From: Paracoccaceae bacterium
GTDB lineage: Bacteria; Pseudomonadota; Alphaproteobacteria; Rhodobacterales; Rhodobacteraceae
Assembly (NCBI GenBank): GCA_016124615.1
Contig: WGNF01000007.1
Location: 1 to 64,000, forward strand
DNA length: 64,000 nucleotides
Direction: 5' to 3'
Shown here: in pieces, positions 43,216 through 52,230 of the stretch
Position numbering within the stretch: position 1 is the first letter of the stretch
Layout of the letters: each line of letters opens with the position of its first letter
The notes under the pieces: generated by a model
The model's input: only the letters and a program-made list of their open reading frames with translations
Told to the model about the DNA's origin: nothing
The model's database searches: none
Made by a program: the position numbers and the translations under genes

Positions 43216-44607
43216 ATGATCCAGACCAGCCCCTCGGGCTCGACCCCCGCCGAAGCCGAAGCCTTCCTTGCCGCCCACCCGGAAATCGAGGCCTTCGACA
43301 TCGTGCTGCACGACGCCAACGGCATCGGTCGCGGCAAGATCATCCGCCGCCACGAACTGCTGCCGTTCTATACCGGCGGTCGGCACCTGCCGATCTCGAT
43401 CCTCGGGCTCGACATCTGCGGCGAGGATGTGCACGAAACCGGCCTGATCTGGGATCAGGGCGATGGCGACCTGCGCGCCTGGCCGATCCCCGGCACACTG
43501 GGGCCGCTGCATGGCACCGTGCCGCCGCGCGGCGAGGTGTTCATGTCGCTGTATCACCTCGACGGCGCCAGGATGACCTCTGATCCCCGGCACGCGCTGC
43601 AACGCCAGGCCGATGCGCTGGCGGCCGAGGGGCTGCACGCCTCCGCCGCGTTCGAGCTGGAGTTCTTCCTGCTCGCTAACGACCGTGGCCCCGATGGCCG
43701 GGTGCAGCCCGCCCGCGACGTGCTCGACGGCCGCCCCTCGACCAAGACCGAGGTTTATTCGGTCGATCACCTGCACGGCATGGTGCCGCTTTTCGCCGAT
43801 GTCTATGCCGCGGCCGAAAAGGCCGGGGTGAAGGCGGAAACGCTGATTTCCGAATATGCGCCGGGGCAGTACGAACTGACGCTGCATTACCGCGATGACG
43901 TGATGCAGGCGGCCGACGACCTGATGCGGCTGAAACGCATCGTGCGGCTGCAGGCGCGGCTGCATGGCGTCACCGCCTGCTTCATGGCGAAACCGGTCGA
44001 GCAATACGCGGGCTCGGGGATGCATTTCCACGTCTCGCTGCGCGATGGCGCGGGCCAGAACATCTTCGCCGAGGCGGAGGAGGGTCGATGGAACGACCCG
44101 ATCCGCCACGCACTGGGCGGCCTGCGCGAAACGATGGGCGAGTCGATGCTGGTCTTCGCCCCCCATGCCAATTCCTGGCGCCGCTTCGCCAACCAGAGCT
44201 ATGCGCCGGTCTCGCCCAGCTGGGGCGTCAACAACCGCTCGGTCGCGCTGCGCATCCCGGCCGGGTCGCGCGCCGCGCGCCGGATCGAGCATCGCCCGGC
44301 CGGGGTGGACGCGAACCCCTACCTCGTCGCCGCGACCGTTCTGGCCGGTGTCCGCCACGGGTTCAGGCACCGGATCGACCCCGGACCGGAAACCACCGGC
44401 AACGGTTATGCGGCTGAAGACGAGGCGCTGCCGATCCCGGTCGACTGGCGATCGGCCATCGCGGCGGCGAAAGCGTCGGCCTTCCTGACGGATGCGCTCG
44501 GCCCCGACATGCACCGGACCTTCACCGCCATCAAATCCGCCGAATACGCCCGCGTCGCCCGCACCATCGCGGATGTGGATTACGACCTTTACCTGCATAC
44601 GGTGTAG
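43216..44607 (+). CDS. Glutamine-synthetase-family ligase (gamma-glutamylpolyamine type)
   Basis: A 463-aa member of the GS superfamily. Metal and glutamate-binding motifs are present (FELEFFLL, EYAPGQYELTLHYRDDVMQA, GSGMHFHVSL, NNRSVALRIP, RIEHRPAGVDANPYL). It lacks the adenylylation-site region of housekeeping GlnA and resembles PuuA/GlnA3-type enzymes that glutamylate amines. With the preceding aminotransferase it suggests a gamma-glutamylation route for amine catabolism. ATG 43216 chosen over TTG 43201, which would overlap the upstream stop. Confidence 0.85.
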   Translation: MIQTSPSGSTPAEAEAFLAAHPEIEAFDIVLHDANGIGRGKIIRRHELLPFYTGGRHLPISILGLDICGEDVHETGLIWDQGDGDLRAWPIPGTLGPLHGTVPPRGEVFMSLYHLDGARMTSDPRHALQRQADALAAEGLHASAAFELEFFLLANDRGPDGRVQPARDVLDGRPSTKTEVYSVDHLHGMVPLFADVYAAAEKAGVKAETLISEYAPGQYELTLHYRDDVMQAADDLMRLKRIVRLQARLHGVTACFMAKPVEQYAGSGMHFHVSLRDGAGQNIFAEAEEGRWNDPIRHALGGLRETMGESMLVFAPHANSWRRFANQSYAPVSPSWGVNNRSVALRIPAGSRAARRIEHRPAGVDANPYLVAATVLAGVRHGFRHRIDPGPETTGNGYAAEDEALPIPVDWRSAIAAAKASAFLTDALGPDMHRTFTAIKSAEYARVARTIADVDYDLYLHTV

Positions 44608-44714
44608 GTCGGCCCCTCGGCCTTGCGGTTTGCGCCAGATCAACGCGCCCGCACCCGGCACTGGATTTCATGCCGCCAAACGGGAATGATGGCCCCGCAA
44701 GGAGGAAGACGCCG

Positions 44715-45641
44715 ATGAGCAGCGATCCCTATGTCGCCTTGGGCGTGAAGAAGACGGCGACCGAGGCCGAGATCAAGCGGGCCTACAAGAAGCTGGTGCG
44801 CGAAAGCCACCCCGACCTCAATCCTGGCGACGCCGGGGCCGAGGCGCGGTTCAAGGCAGCGGCGGCGGCCTATGACCTCTTGAAAGACCCCGCGACCCGG
44901 GCCCGCTTCGACGCCGGAGAGATTGACGAGACCGGGCAGGAACGGCCGCAGCGGCAGTATTACCGCGACTTCGCCGGGGCCGAGGGCAACGCCTACCAGC
45001 AAGGCCGCGGCTTTTCCAGCGAGGTTGATCCGGCCGACATCTTTGCCGAATTCCTGCGCCATCGCGGCGGTGCCACGGGCGGCGGCGGTCATGGCTTCAG
45101 CGCGCCGGGCCCGGACGCGCGCTACAGCCTCGACGTGGCCTTTCTTGATGCCGCGCGCGGGGCGCGGGTGCCGATCACCCTGCCCGGCGGCGACACGCTG
45201 GAGGTGCAGATCCCGCCCGGCGCGGGCGACGGGCAGACGCTGCGGCTGCGCGGCAAGGGCGGCGCGGGCTTTGGCGGCGGCGCGCCCGGCGATGCGCTGA
45301 TCACGCTGGTGGTGCGCGCCCATCCGATCTTCCGGCGCGAGGGCGCCGACATCCTGCTGACGCTGCCGATCACCATCGACGAGGCGGTGCTGGGCGCCAA
45401 GGTCGAGGCACCAACGATTGATGGCCCGGTCAGCCTGACGGTGCCGAAGGGGGCCAGCAGCGGCCGCGTGTTGCGGCTGCGCGGGCGCGGCACCGCGAAA
45501 CCCGGCAGCGCCGAGCGTGGCGACCAGCTGGTGACGCTGTCCATCGTCGCGCCGCCGCACCCCGACGCGGCGCTGACCGAGTTTCTGGAGGGCTGGCGCA
45601 AGACGCAGACCCACGATCCGCGCAAGGGGATGAAGCCATGA
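44715..45641 (+). CDS. cbpA: DnaJ-family co-chaperone (CbpA-like)
   Basis: A 308-aa J-protein. The J-domain (residues 4-70) has H32-P33-D34 and helix II KRAYKKLVRE. It has a glycine-rich linker (GGATGGGGHGF), no zinc finger, and a C-terminal substrate-binding domain starting YSLDVAFLDAARGARVPITL. That is the type II/CbpA layout. It stimulates DnaK ATPase. ATG 44715 has AAGGAGG about 9 nt upstream. It is coupled to the CbpM gene by a 4-bp overlap. Confidence 0.9.
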   Translation: MSSDPYVALGVKKTATEAEIKRAYKKLVRESHPDLNPGDAGAEARFKAAAAAYDLLKDPATRARFDAGEIDETGQERPQRQYYRDFAGAEGNAYQQGRGFSSEVDPADIFAEFLRHRGGATGGGGHGFSAPGPDARYSLDVAFLDAARGARVPITLPGGDTLEVQIPPGAGDGQTLRLRGKGGAGFGGGAPGDALITLVVRAHPIFRREGADILLTLPITIDEAVLGAKVEAPTIDGPVSLTVPKGASSGRVLRLRGRGTAKPGSAERGDQLVTLSIVAPPHPDAALTEFLEGWRKTQTHDPRKGMKP

Positions 45642-45964
45642 CCCAGCATCTGAGCGAAGACGAAACCCTTGCCGCCGTGCCGCCTTTGACGCGCACAAGG
45701 CTGACCGCCTGGATCGCCGCTGAGGTGGTCACACCGGAACACACACCCGGCGGCCCGGCGTTCCGCGATCTTGACGTGGCGCGGCTGGCGCTGGCTTGCG
45801 AACTGGCCGACGCCTACGACCTTGCCGCCGACGCGCTGGCGCTGGTGCTGACGCTGGTCGACCGGCTGCACCGGGCCGAGGCCGATCTGGCCACGCTGAG
45901 CCGCGCGCTGGCGGCCGAACCCGAAGATATCCGCCGCCGGGTCGGGGCGGGCCTGCGCCGCTAG
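45638..45964 (+). CDS. cbpM: Chaperone modulator CbpM
   Basis: A 108-aa helical protein of the MerR-like CbpM family, which binds the J-domain of CbpA and inhibits its action with DnaK. Typical features: an N-terminal LTRTRLTAWIAAEVVTPEHT, a charged FRDLDVARLALACELADAYD helix and a long C-terminal helix (LALVLTLVDRLHRAEADLAT). Identification is strongly supported by the overlap with the cbpA-like gene. Confidence 0.85.
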   Translation: MTQHLSEDETLAAVPPLTRTRLTAWIAAEVVTPEHTPGGPAFRDLDVARLALACELADAYDLAADALALVLTLVDRLHRAEADLATLSRALAAEPEDIRRRVGAGLRR

Positions 45965-46012
45965 GCGCCGCGCGCGCCCGTCGCCAGAAATTCGTGCGGC
46001 TGTAACGCGGCT

Positions 46013-46054
46013 GTCGCATTCGCTTCCTATCACTGCAGCCGTAGCGAATCCGAC
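46013..46054. promoter_or_regulatory. Inverted repeat upstream of the RpiR regulator
   Basis: GTCGCATTCGCT (46013-46024) and AGCGAATCCGAC (46043-46054) pair at 11 of 12 positions over an 18-bp spacer. It ends 12 bp before the regulator start codon, a plausible autoregulatory operator. Confidence 0.4.
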
Positions 46055-46066
46055 GCGGACGGCAGG

Positions 46067-46993
46067 ATGCAGGTGGACATTTCAGCGCAGACCGATCCGG
46101 GCCAGCGGCCGGGCTTTGCCGCGCGCATCACCGCCGCGCTGGACCGGCTGACCCCGGCCGAGGCGCGGATGGCGCAGTTCTTCCTGTCGCAGCGCAGCAC
46201 CGTGCTGCTTGGCTCGGCCGCGCAGATCGGTCAGGCGGCGGGCGCCAGCGACGCCACCGTGGTGCGCACCGCCCGCACGCTGGGCTATGAAAGCCTTGCC
46301 GCGCTGCGCGAGGATATCCTGGCCGATCTGACCGGCGCCCCCTCGCCCGGACGTCTTCTGACCCGCACGCTGGACGAAACCGGGGGCGACCCCGCCCGCG
46401 TGCTGAACCATGTCGCGGAATTGCAGGAAAGCGCCGTGGCCGCGCTGCGCGACCCCGCGATGGCCGCCGCCTTCGGCCGCGCGCTGGACCTGCTGGCGGC
46501 GGGCACGGTGCGGCATGTCTTCGGCATCGGCCCCTCGGGGGCGCTAGCCAGCTATGCGGCGCTGCAGATGAACCGGGTTGGCCTTCGGTCGCAGGCGGTG
46601 ACCGCCTCGGGCGTGGGTCTGGCCGATCCGCTGATGGCCTTCGCCCCCGGCGACGTGGTGCTGATGCTGGCCTATGCGCCGCTTTACCGCGAAGTCAGCC
46701 AGACGCTGGAGCGGGCCGAAGCGGTCGGCGCGCCGGTGGTGCTGATTTCCGACAGCCTCGGGCCGCTGGTGGCCGACAGCGTCGCCGAAGTGCTGCCGAT
46801 GCCGCGCGGCCGGGCCGAACATCTGGCCACCCATTCCGGAACGATGGCGCTGATCGAGGCGCTGATCCTTGGCCTTGCCGCGCGCGACCGCGACGAGGCC
46901 GTCGATGCCCTCGACCGGCTCAGCACACTGCGCAGCCAGATCGACCGCGACTGGCTGAAACGCGGCACCCGAAAACCCCGCGAGGGGCGCTGA
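46067..46993 (+). CDS. MurR/RpiR-family transcriptional regulator
   Basis: A 308-aa regulator with an N-terminal HTH_6 domain (LTPAEARMAQFFLSQRSTVL then IGQAAGASDATVVRTARTLG) and a C-terminal SIS (sugar isomerase) domain (FGIGPSGALASYAALQMNRV, VVLISDSLGPL). SIS domains bind phosphosugars; many of these regulators control adjacent transporters. It precedes a COG1840-type importer by 39 bp and probably regulates it. Confidence 0.88.
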   Translation: MQVDISAQTDPGQRPGFAARITAALDRLTPAEARMAQFFLSQRSTVLLGSAAQIGQAAGASDATVVRTARTLGYESLAALREDILADLTGAPSPGRLLTRTLDETGGDPARVLNHVAELQESAVAALRDPAMAAAFGRALDLLAAGTVRHVFGIGPSGALASYAALQMNRVGLRSQAVTASGVGLADPLMAFAPGDVVLMLAYAPLYREVSQTLERAEAVGAPVVLISDSLGPLVADSVAEVLPMPRGRAEHLATHSGTMALIEALILGLAARDRDEAVDALDRLSTLRSQIDRDWLKRGTRKPREGR

Positions 46994-47032
46994 AGCCCCC
47001 GCTTTCCTCCACCCCCACATGGGAGACGACCG

Positions 47033-48037
47033 ATGCAGACCCGCCACCTTCTTGCCCTGACCCTTCTTGCCGGAACCACGGCCCTGTCGGCCCCGGCCTT
47101 CGCCGCCGATCTGGTGATGTATGACGCGCTCGACTTTGCGGGCACCGTCGCCAAGGCGTTCACCGCCAAGACCGGCATCACCGTTGACGTGGTCGAGCCC
47201 GGCTCGACCGGCGAAACGCTGGGCAAGATCGCCGCCGAGGGCGACAATCCGCAGTTCGACATCCTCTGGGTCGACGGTTCGGCCGTGTTCGAGCGCATGC
47301 TGCAGAACAAGGTCGTTCAGCCGGTGCCGCAGGCCGCCTTTGACACCGCCAAGTTCAACGCGCTCGGCACCTCGGTGATCCCGGCCGACCATGCCTTCCT
47401 GCCGACCGGCGCCTCGACCACCGCGATCGAGGTGAACACCAAGAAAGTCGCCGCCGACAAGATGCCGAAGTCCTGGGCCGACCTGACCGCCTTCGCCGGT
47501 CACGTCGCCGCGAAAGACCCGAACCTGTCGGGCCCGTCCTACCAGTGGCTGGCCGGCTTCTTCCAGACCGAGGGCGGCGTCGATGCAGGCAAGAAACTGC
47601 TCGGCGAGATCCTGACCAACAAGAAGATCTCGGGCTTCCCGTCGGGCGGCAAGGTGAACAAGGAAGTGCTGGCCGGTGACGCCGTGGTTGGCATCAACCA
47701 GGACAGCTCGATCATCTCCAAGCAGGTCGCGGGCGAGCCGGTCGTGGCCGTCTACCCGACCGAAGGCTCTGTCGCGCTGCCCGAGGGGCTGGGCATCTCG
47801 TCCAAGACCAAGCACATGGACAACGTGATGAAGTTCATCGACTTCGTGTTGAGCCCCGAAGGCCAGGCCGCGATGCAGAACGGCGACGACACCGACTACT
47901 ACTTCCTGCCGGTCATCGAGGGCGTGAAAGCCAAGGCGAACCGCCCCGCGATCAACTTCATCGTGCTCGACGACAAGACCGCCTCGGCGCACGAGACCGA
48001 GTGGAAGCAGTGGTACCGCGACACCTTCGTTCAATAA
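47033..48037 (+). CDS. Extracellular solute-binding protein (COG1840, Fe(III)/2-aminoethylphosphonate type)
   Basis: A 334-aa periplasmic protein with signal peptide ending near A24 (ALSAPAFA). The mature part reads LVMYDALDFAGTVAKAFTAK, then TVDVVEPGSTGETLGKIAAE and FDILWVDGS, the family-1/COG1840 pattern shared by ferric-iron, thiamine and 2-aminoethylphosphonate binders. A C-terminal Tyr-Tyr pair (DTDYYFLPVIEGV) resembles the adjacent tyrosines that bind Fe(III), but its position is later than in FbpA, so substrate is open. Confidence 0.82.
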   Translation: MQTRHLLALTLLAGTTALSAPAFAADLVMYDALDFAGTVAKAFTAKTGITVDVVEPGSTGETLGKIAAEGDNPQFDILWVDGSAVFERMLQNKVVQPVPQAAFDTAKFNALGTSVIPADHAFLPTGASTTAIEVNTKKVAADKMPKSWADLTAFAGHVAAKDPNLSGPSYQWLAGFFQTEGGVDAGKKLLGEILTNKKISGFPSGGKVNKEVLAGDAVVGINQDSSIISKQVAGEPVVAVYPTEGSVALPEGLGISSKTKHMDNVMKFIDFVLSPEGQAAMQNGDDTDYYFLPVIEGVKAKANRPAINFIVLDDKTASAHETEWKQWYRDTFVQ

Positions 48038-48076
48038 GGCCATGACCTTGCAACGGGATAGCGGTGGGACACCGGT

Positions 48077-49870
48077 ATGAGCCTGACCCTTCCCTCTGGC
48101 GCCGCGGTGGATAACCGCGGCGCCTCTTCCGGCACGCGGTGGCATCGCCGCGTGCTGACGGGGCTGGCCGCGCAGAGCGGCAACGGCCTGATCTATCTTG
48201 TCTTTCTGGTGCTGATCGGGTTGCCGCTGTCGACCGTGCTGCTGCAATCGGTGCTGCCGTGGCTGTTCGATCCGGTCCATCCCAGCTTCCGGTTCGACGC
48301 CAGCGCTCTGTTGCGCGCGTTCTCGACGCCGCGCGTCGCGGTCTCGATCCTGCATTCGCTGGAACTCGGCGGCACGGTGGCGATCACCGCGACAGTGCTG
48401 GGCGGCGGCTTCGCGGTGCTGACGCAACGGTTCAGCCTGCCGCTGCGCCGTCTGGTGGCACCGGTGCCGTGGCTGGTGTTCCTGACCCCGTCTTACCTCA
48501 AGGCGCTGGCCTGGGTGCTGCTGATGGCGCCGCAAGGCTATCTGGCGCAACTCGGGCTGCTGCCGCGGGCGGCGTCGGATGCGTTCTTCGGCCTTGGCGG
48601 GCTGGTTTTCGTGCACACCATCGGCCTCTTTCCGTTGGCGAGCTTCATCATCGGCGGCGCGCTTGCAGGCCTTGGCACCGACCTTGAGGATGCCGCCCGG
48701 CTGGCCGGGGCCCGGCCCTGGCGCATCTGGCTGAAGGTCACCCTGCCGCTCTTGGCCCCCGCCATTGCGCTGTCTTGCATCGCCACCTTCGCCGAGGTGC
48801 TTTCCGATTTCGGGCTGGCAGCCACCATCGCGCGGCAGTCGCATTTCGGGCTGCTGACCTACGGCATCTATGTCGCCGCGTCCGACTATCCGATCGACTT
48901 CCCGATGGCGGGGGCACAGGCGTTCATCCTGCTGCTGCTGATCCTGACCGTGGTCTTTGCCGACCGCCTGCTGCGCCGACAGACCGAGGCGCGGCTGATC
49001 TCGGGACGCGCGCGCGGCACCAGGGTGTCGGATGCCGGCCGCTGGCGATGGTCCGCCGCAACCCTTGGGCTGCTGGTCGCCATCCTCGCGCTTTACCTGC
49101 CGATGACGGCGATCGTGCTGCGCGCCTTCACCGCGACGCTGGGTTATGGGTTGGAAACCGCGAACTTCACCCTCGCGCATCTCGCTGCGGCGATCTCGCC
49201 CGGCACCGACGCCGGTGCGGCGCTGCTGCGCTCGCTTGTCTACGCGGGCATCACCGCCGTCATCGGCACCTCGGTCGCGCTGCTGCTGGCGGCGCGCGTT
49301 GATGCGGCCAGCAAGTCGGTGCGCGCTGCCGTGGTCGGCCTGTCGCTGGGCACCGTCGCCATCCCCGGCATCGTGCTGGGCTTTGGCTACATTCTGGTCT
49401 GGAACCGCCTGCCCGGCTTTGTCGACTGGCCGTTTCCGCATTACGGCGACGCTTCGCTGCTGGTCACCGGCTATGTCGCGACCGCGATGCCTTACTGCCT
49501 TGTGGTGATCCTGTCGGCGGTGGGCCAGCTTGCCCCTAGCCTCGGCGATGCCGCGCGGCTGCACGGCCACGGGCGGCTGACCCGCCTTCTGCGCATCACC
49601 CTGCCGCTGGTGCTGCTGAGCGTGGTCACAGCATTCCTTTTGACCTTCATCCGCACGATGTTTGAACTTCCCGTCTCGCAACTCTTGATCCCGCAAGTCG
49701 GCAGCCCGTTGCCGCCCTTCGTGGTGCGGCTGGCCAACCATGACGAAGACGGTGCCGCCGCCGCGCTGTCGCTGGTCTCGATGGTGGCGGCGGGCGGCAT
49801 CGCCGGCCTTGTCTGGACCCTTGTGAAACGCCGCATCACCTTCGGTGGCGCACTGAAAGGCACCCGATGA
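48077..49870 (+). CDS. ABC transporter permease, fused two-domain (FbpB type)
   Basis: A 597-aa permease with two homologous binding-protein-dependent transport domains, as in FbpB/ThiP-type proteins. EAA-like loops are DAARLAGARPWRIWLKVTLP in the first half and DAARLHGHGRLTRLLRITLP in the second. About 12 transmembrane helices. It overlaps the ATPase gene by 4 bp. A 39-bp gap follows the binding-protein gene. Confidence 0.88.
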   Translation: MSLTLPSGAAVDNRGASSGTRWHRRVLTGLAAQSGNGLIYLVFLVLIGLPLSTVLLQSVLPWLFDPVHPSFRFDASALLRAFSTPRVAVSILHSLELGGTVAITATVLGGGFAVLTQRFSLPLRRLVAPVPWLVFLTPSYLKALAWVLLMAPQGYLAQLGLLPRAASDAFFGLGGLVFVHTIGLFPLASFIIGGALAGLGTDLEDAARLAGARPWRIWLKVTLPLLAPAIALSCIATFAEVLSDFGLAATIARQSHFGLLTYGIYVAASDYPIDFPMAGAQAFILLLLILTVVFADRLLRRQTEARLISGRARGTRVSDAGRWRWSAATLGLLVAILALYLPMTAIVLRAFTATLGYGLETANFTLAHLAAAISPGTDAGAALLRSLVYAGITAVIGTSVALLLAARVDAASKSVRAAVVGLSLGTVAIPGIVLGFGYILVWNRLPGFVDWPFPHYGDASLLVTGYVATAMPYCLVVILSAVGQLAPSLGDAARLHGHGRLTRLLRITLPLVLLSVVTAFLLTFIRTMFELPVSQLLIPQVGSPLPPFVVRLANHDEDGAAAALSLVSMVAAGGIAGLVWTLVKRRITFGGALKGTR

Positions 49871-50907
49871 CAACCGCACTGACCTGTACCGCGATCACCA
49901 AGACGCTCGGCGGCAAGCCGATCCTGAAGGCGCTGAACCTTGACGTGCGGCCGTCCGAGGTGGTCTCGCTGCTCGGCGCGTCGGGCTCGGGCAAGACCAC
50001 GCTGTTGCGCATCATCGCCGGGCTGATGATGCCGGACGCGGGGCGCATCACGCTGGATGACCGGGTGATCTGGTCGCCCGAGAGCGTGGTGCCGCCCGAA
50101 CGCCGCCGCATCGGCATGGTGTTTCAGGATTACGCGCTCTGGCCGCACATGACGGTAGAGGGTAATCTGGCCTTCGGGTTGAAGGCGCAGAAACTGCCCG
50201 CCGCCGAGGCCAAGGCCCGCATCGACCACGCGCTGGAGGTGGCCCGCCTTGGCCCCTATCGCGACCGGCTGCCCGCCGCGCTGTCGGGTGGCCAGCAGCA
50301 GCGCGTCGCCATCGCCCGCTGCCTTGCCGCCCGCCCGGCGCTGATGCTGTTCGACGAGCCGCTGTCCAATCTGGATGCCGCGCTGCGCGAGGACATGCGC
50401 ACCGAGATGATGGATCTGGTGCGCCGCGAGGGCATCACCGTCGTCTACGTCACCCACGATCAGGCCGAGGCGATGGCCGTCACCGACCGCATCGCCGTGA
50501 TGCGGGAAGGCACCATCGCCCAGTTCGACACGCCCGAGCGGATCTACGAGGCCCCTGCCGATCCGTTCGTCGCCAGCTTCATCGGCGGGTTTTCCCTGCT
50601 GGAAGGCCGCATCGAAGCCGGTCATTTCCGCCCCGCGGCGGAAGCGGCCACCCTCTGCACCCCCAGCCCGCTGAACGGCCCCGGTGTGCTGGTGATCCGC
50701 CCCGAGGATGCCCGCGCCGCCCATGCCCACCCCGAAACCCGGCTGAGCGGCCGTGTCGCCTCGGCCGCCTATCAGGGTCGCTGCTGGCGGCTGGGGCTCG
50801 AAATCGGCGGCGCCCGCATCCGGCTGGACTGGCCCGAGCGCGTCAACCCTGGCGAAACGCTGGCCTTTTCCCTGCCACCCGACCGCTGCGTTGTGCTTGC
50901 CGCGTGA
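49867..50907 (+). CDS. ABC transporter ATP-binding protein (FbpC/PotA type)
   Basis: A 346-aa ATPase. Walker [18 protein letters not shown]-loop [10 protein letters not shown], signature [16 protein letters not shown], Walker [19 protein letters not shown]-loop [11 protein letters not shown]. The C-terminal ~100 residues form a TOBE-like domain ([20 protein letters not shown]). It completes the importer of the two preceding genes. Confidence 0.92.
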   Translation: MTTALTCTAITKTLGGKPILKALNLDVRPSEVVSLLGASGSGKTTLLRIIAGLMMPDAGRITLDDRVIWSPESVVPPERRRIGMVFQDYALWPHMTVEGNLAFGLKAQKLPAAEAKARIDHALEVARLGPYRDRLPAALSGGQQQRVAIARCLAARPALMLFDEPLSNLDAALREDMRTEMMDLVRREGITVVYVTHDQAEAMAVTDRIAVMREGTIAQFDTPERIYEAPADPFVASFIGGFSLLEGRIEAGHFRPAAEAATLCTPSPLNGPGVLVIRPEDARAAHAHPETRLSGRVASAAYQGRCWRLGLEIGGARIRLDWPERVNPGETLAFSLPPDRCVVLAA

Positions 50908-50946
50908 TGCGTTAAACCAGAGTTTTCCGGAAGGCTTCCCCGACTC

Positions 50947-51693
50947 ATGAACACAACCGCCCTCATCTCTACCGTCACCGCCTCGTTCCTCGGCTCGTTC
51001 GTCGAGGTGGTCGAGGCGTTCACCATCGTGCTGGCCGTGGCGCTGACCCGCAGTTGGCGGCCCGCGCTGACCGGCTCTGCCGCGGCGCTGGCCGTGCTGG
51101 TCGTGCTGGTCCTGATCTTCGGGCCGCTGTTCGCGCTGATCCCGATCGAGGTCTTGCAGTTCGTCGTCGGCGTGCTCTTGATCCTGTTCGGCATGCGCTG
51201 GCTGCGCAAGGCGATCTTGCGCGCCTCGGGCTATATCGCGCTGCATGACGAGGCCGCAGCCTTCGCCAAGGAAACCGACGCGCTGAAACGTCAGGCCGCC
51301 GACAAGCGGGCCGACTGGCTGGCCGGAATGGCCGCCTTCAAGGCGGTGCTGCTGGAAGGGGTCGAGGTCGTGTTCATCGTCATCGCCGTGGGCGCCGCGC
51401 ACGGGCTGACGCTTTACGCGGGCCTTGGCGCGCTGGCCGCCGTGATCGTGGTGCTGCTGATCGGCGTGCTGGTTCACAAGCCGCTTTCGCAGGTGCCGGA
51501 AAACGCGCTGAAATTCGCTGTCGGCCTGATGCTGACCGCGTTCGGCATCTTCTGGACCGGTGAAGGGCTGGGCGCCGCTTGGCCGGGGGCTGACCTGTCG
51601 CTGCTGGGCCTGCTGGTCATCCTTGCCGTCTTCGCCTTCGCCGCCGTCACCGTGATGACCGCCGCCCGTGCCAAACTGGGAGCCGCAGAATGA
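50947..51693 (+). CDS. COG4280-type multi-spanning membrane protein
   Basis: A 248-aa protein with about six to seven helices. Two copies of an acidic intramembrane motif are visible: GSFVEVVEAFTIVLAV near the start and LLEGVEVVFIVIAVG in the middle. This internal duplication with glutamates inside helices recalls cation transporters such as the FTR1 and GDT1/UPF0016 families, though I do not claim homology. I know this as COG4280 with no assigned function. It overlaps the next small gene by 4 bp. Confidence 0.7.
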   Translation: MNTTALISTVTASFLGSFVEVVEAFTIVLAVALTRSWRPALTGSAAALAVLVVLVLIFGPLFALIPIEVLQFVVGVLLILFGMRWLRKAILRASGYIALHDEAAAFAKETDALKRQAADKRADWLAGMAAFKAVLLEGVEVVFIVIAVGAAHGLTLYAGLGALAAVIVVLLIGVLVHKPLSQVPENALKFAVGLMLTAFGIFWTGEGLGAAWPGADLSLLGLLVILAVFAFAAVTVMTAARAKLGAAE

Positions 51694-51896
51694 GCTTCAT
51701 CACATCCGTCTTCAAGGAACTCGTCGGCCTTTTCGTCGATGACGGCAATCTGGCGCTGCAGGTGGTTGCCCTGATCGCCGCCGTCACCGTGCTGGTGAAG
51801 GGCCTCGCCGTGCCCGGCATCTGGGGGGCGGCGCTGCTGTTGCTGGGCTGCCTTGCCATCCTCACGCTCAGCCTGCGGCGGATGCTCAAGCGTTAG
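51690..51896 (+). CDS. Small two-helix membrane protein
   Basis: A 68-aa protein: an amphipathic start (MSFITSVFKELVGLFVDDGN), then two hydrophobic helices (LALQVVALIAAVTVLVKGLA and GIWGAALLLLGCLAILTLSL) and a basic tail RRMLKR. No known domain. Its start overlaps the COG4280 stop, so it is likely a partner subunit of that protein. Confidence 0.65.
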   Translation: MSFITSVFKELVGLFVDDGNLALQVVALIAAVTVLVKGLAVPGIWGAALLLLGCLAILTLSLRRMLKR

Positions 51897-51936
51897 GGGT
51901 GGCAGGTCCGGCAAGGGACCGACCCAACCAAAGGAA

Positions 51937-51967
51937 ACGCCACCGAAGCGCAAGGCTCCGGTGGCGT
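51937..51967 (-). terminator. Hairpin terminator for the glycine-zipper lipoprotein gene
   Basis: A 9-bp stem ACGCCACCG (51937-51945) with CGGTGGCGT (51959-51967), extended inward by AGC/GCT. Read on the minus strand it runs into TTTCCTTT, 24 nt after the lipoprotein stop. It may also serve the convergent operon ending at 51896. Confidence 0.6.
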
Positions 51968-51990
51968 CATTGGTCAGATCTGGCGGCGGG

Positions 51991-52230
51991 TCAGTGGTAC
52001 ATGCGGTAATGGCCGTGGCCGTCGTTGCGACAGCCCGGCACGCTGAGGTCGTGGCACACCGCCCCGGCAACGCCGCCAACGACGGCCCCGGCGAGCATGT
52101 CGCCCCCCAGCGCGCCCGCGACCAGTGCGCCACCGGCAGCACCGGCAACACCGCGCTGGGTATTGTTTTCAAGACAACCGGCCAGCGCGACGACAAGCGC
52201 CAGACCGGCCGCAAATTTGATGAATCGCAT
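51991..52230 (-). CDS. Glycine-zipper lipoprotein
   Basis: A 79-aa lipoprotein. Lipobox ALAGC with the acylated cysteine at C19; the mature part has a glycine-zipper transmembrane-like segment (GAAGGALVAGALGGDMLAGA then VVGGVAGAVCH) and a His-rich C-terminus (GHGHYRMYH). Similar small lipoproteins are found in the outer membrane of proteobacteria; role unknown. ATG 52230 has GGAG at 9 nt upstream. Confidence 0.75.
   Translation of the reverse strand: MRFIKFAAGLALVVALAGCLENNTQRGVAGAAGGALVAGALGGDMLAGAVVGGVAGAVCHDLSVPGCRNDGHGHYRMYH

Noticed and set aside
44608-44714. Heat-shock (RpoH-type) promoter before the dnaJ-like gene
   Set aside because: Looked for a CTTGAAA/CCCCAT-like pair or a CIRCE palindrome and found no convincing match.
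46544-49879. Very long minus-strand open frame (over 1100 codons) opposite the RpiR regulator and importer genes
   Set aside because: Composition is His/Gln/Arg-rich with no domain, and it lies antisense to three well-supported genes; an artefact of high-GC codon usage.
49492-51477. 661-codon minus-strand frame opposite the importer ATPase and COG4280 genes
   Set aside because: Shadow of strongly supported plus-strand genes; starts with His/Gln-rich low-complexity sequence.
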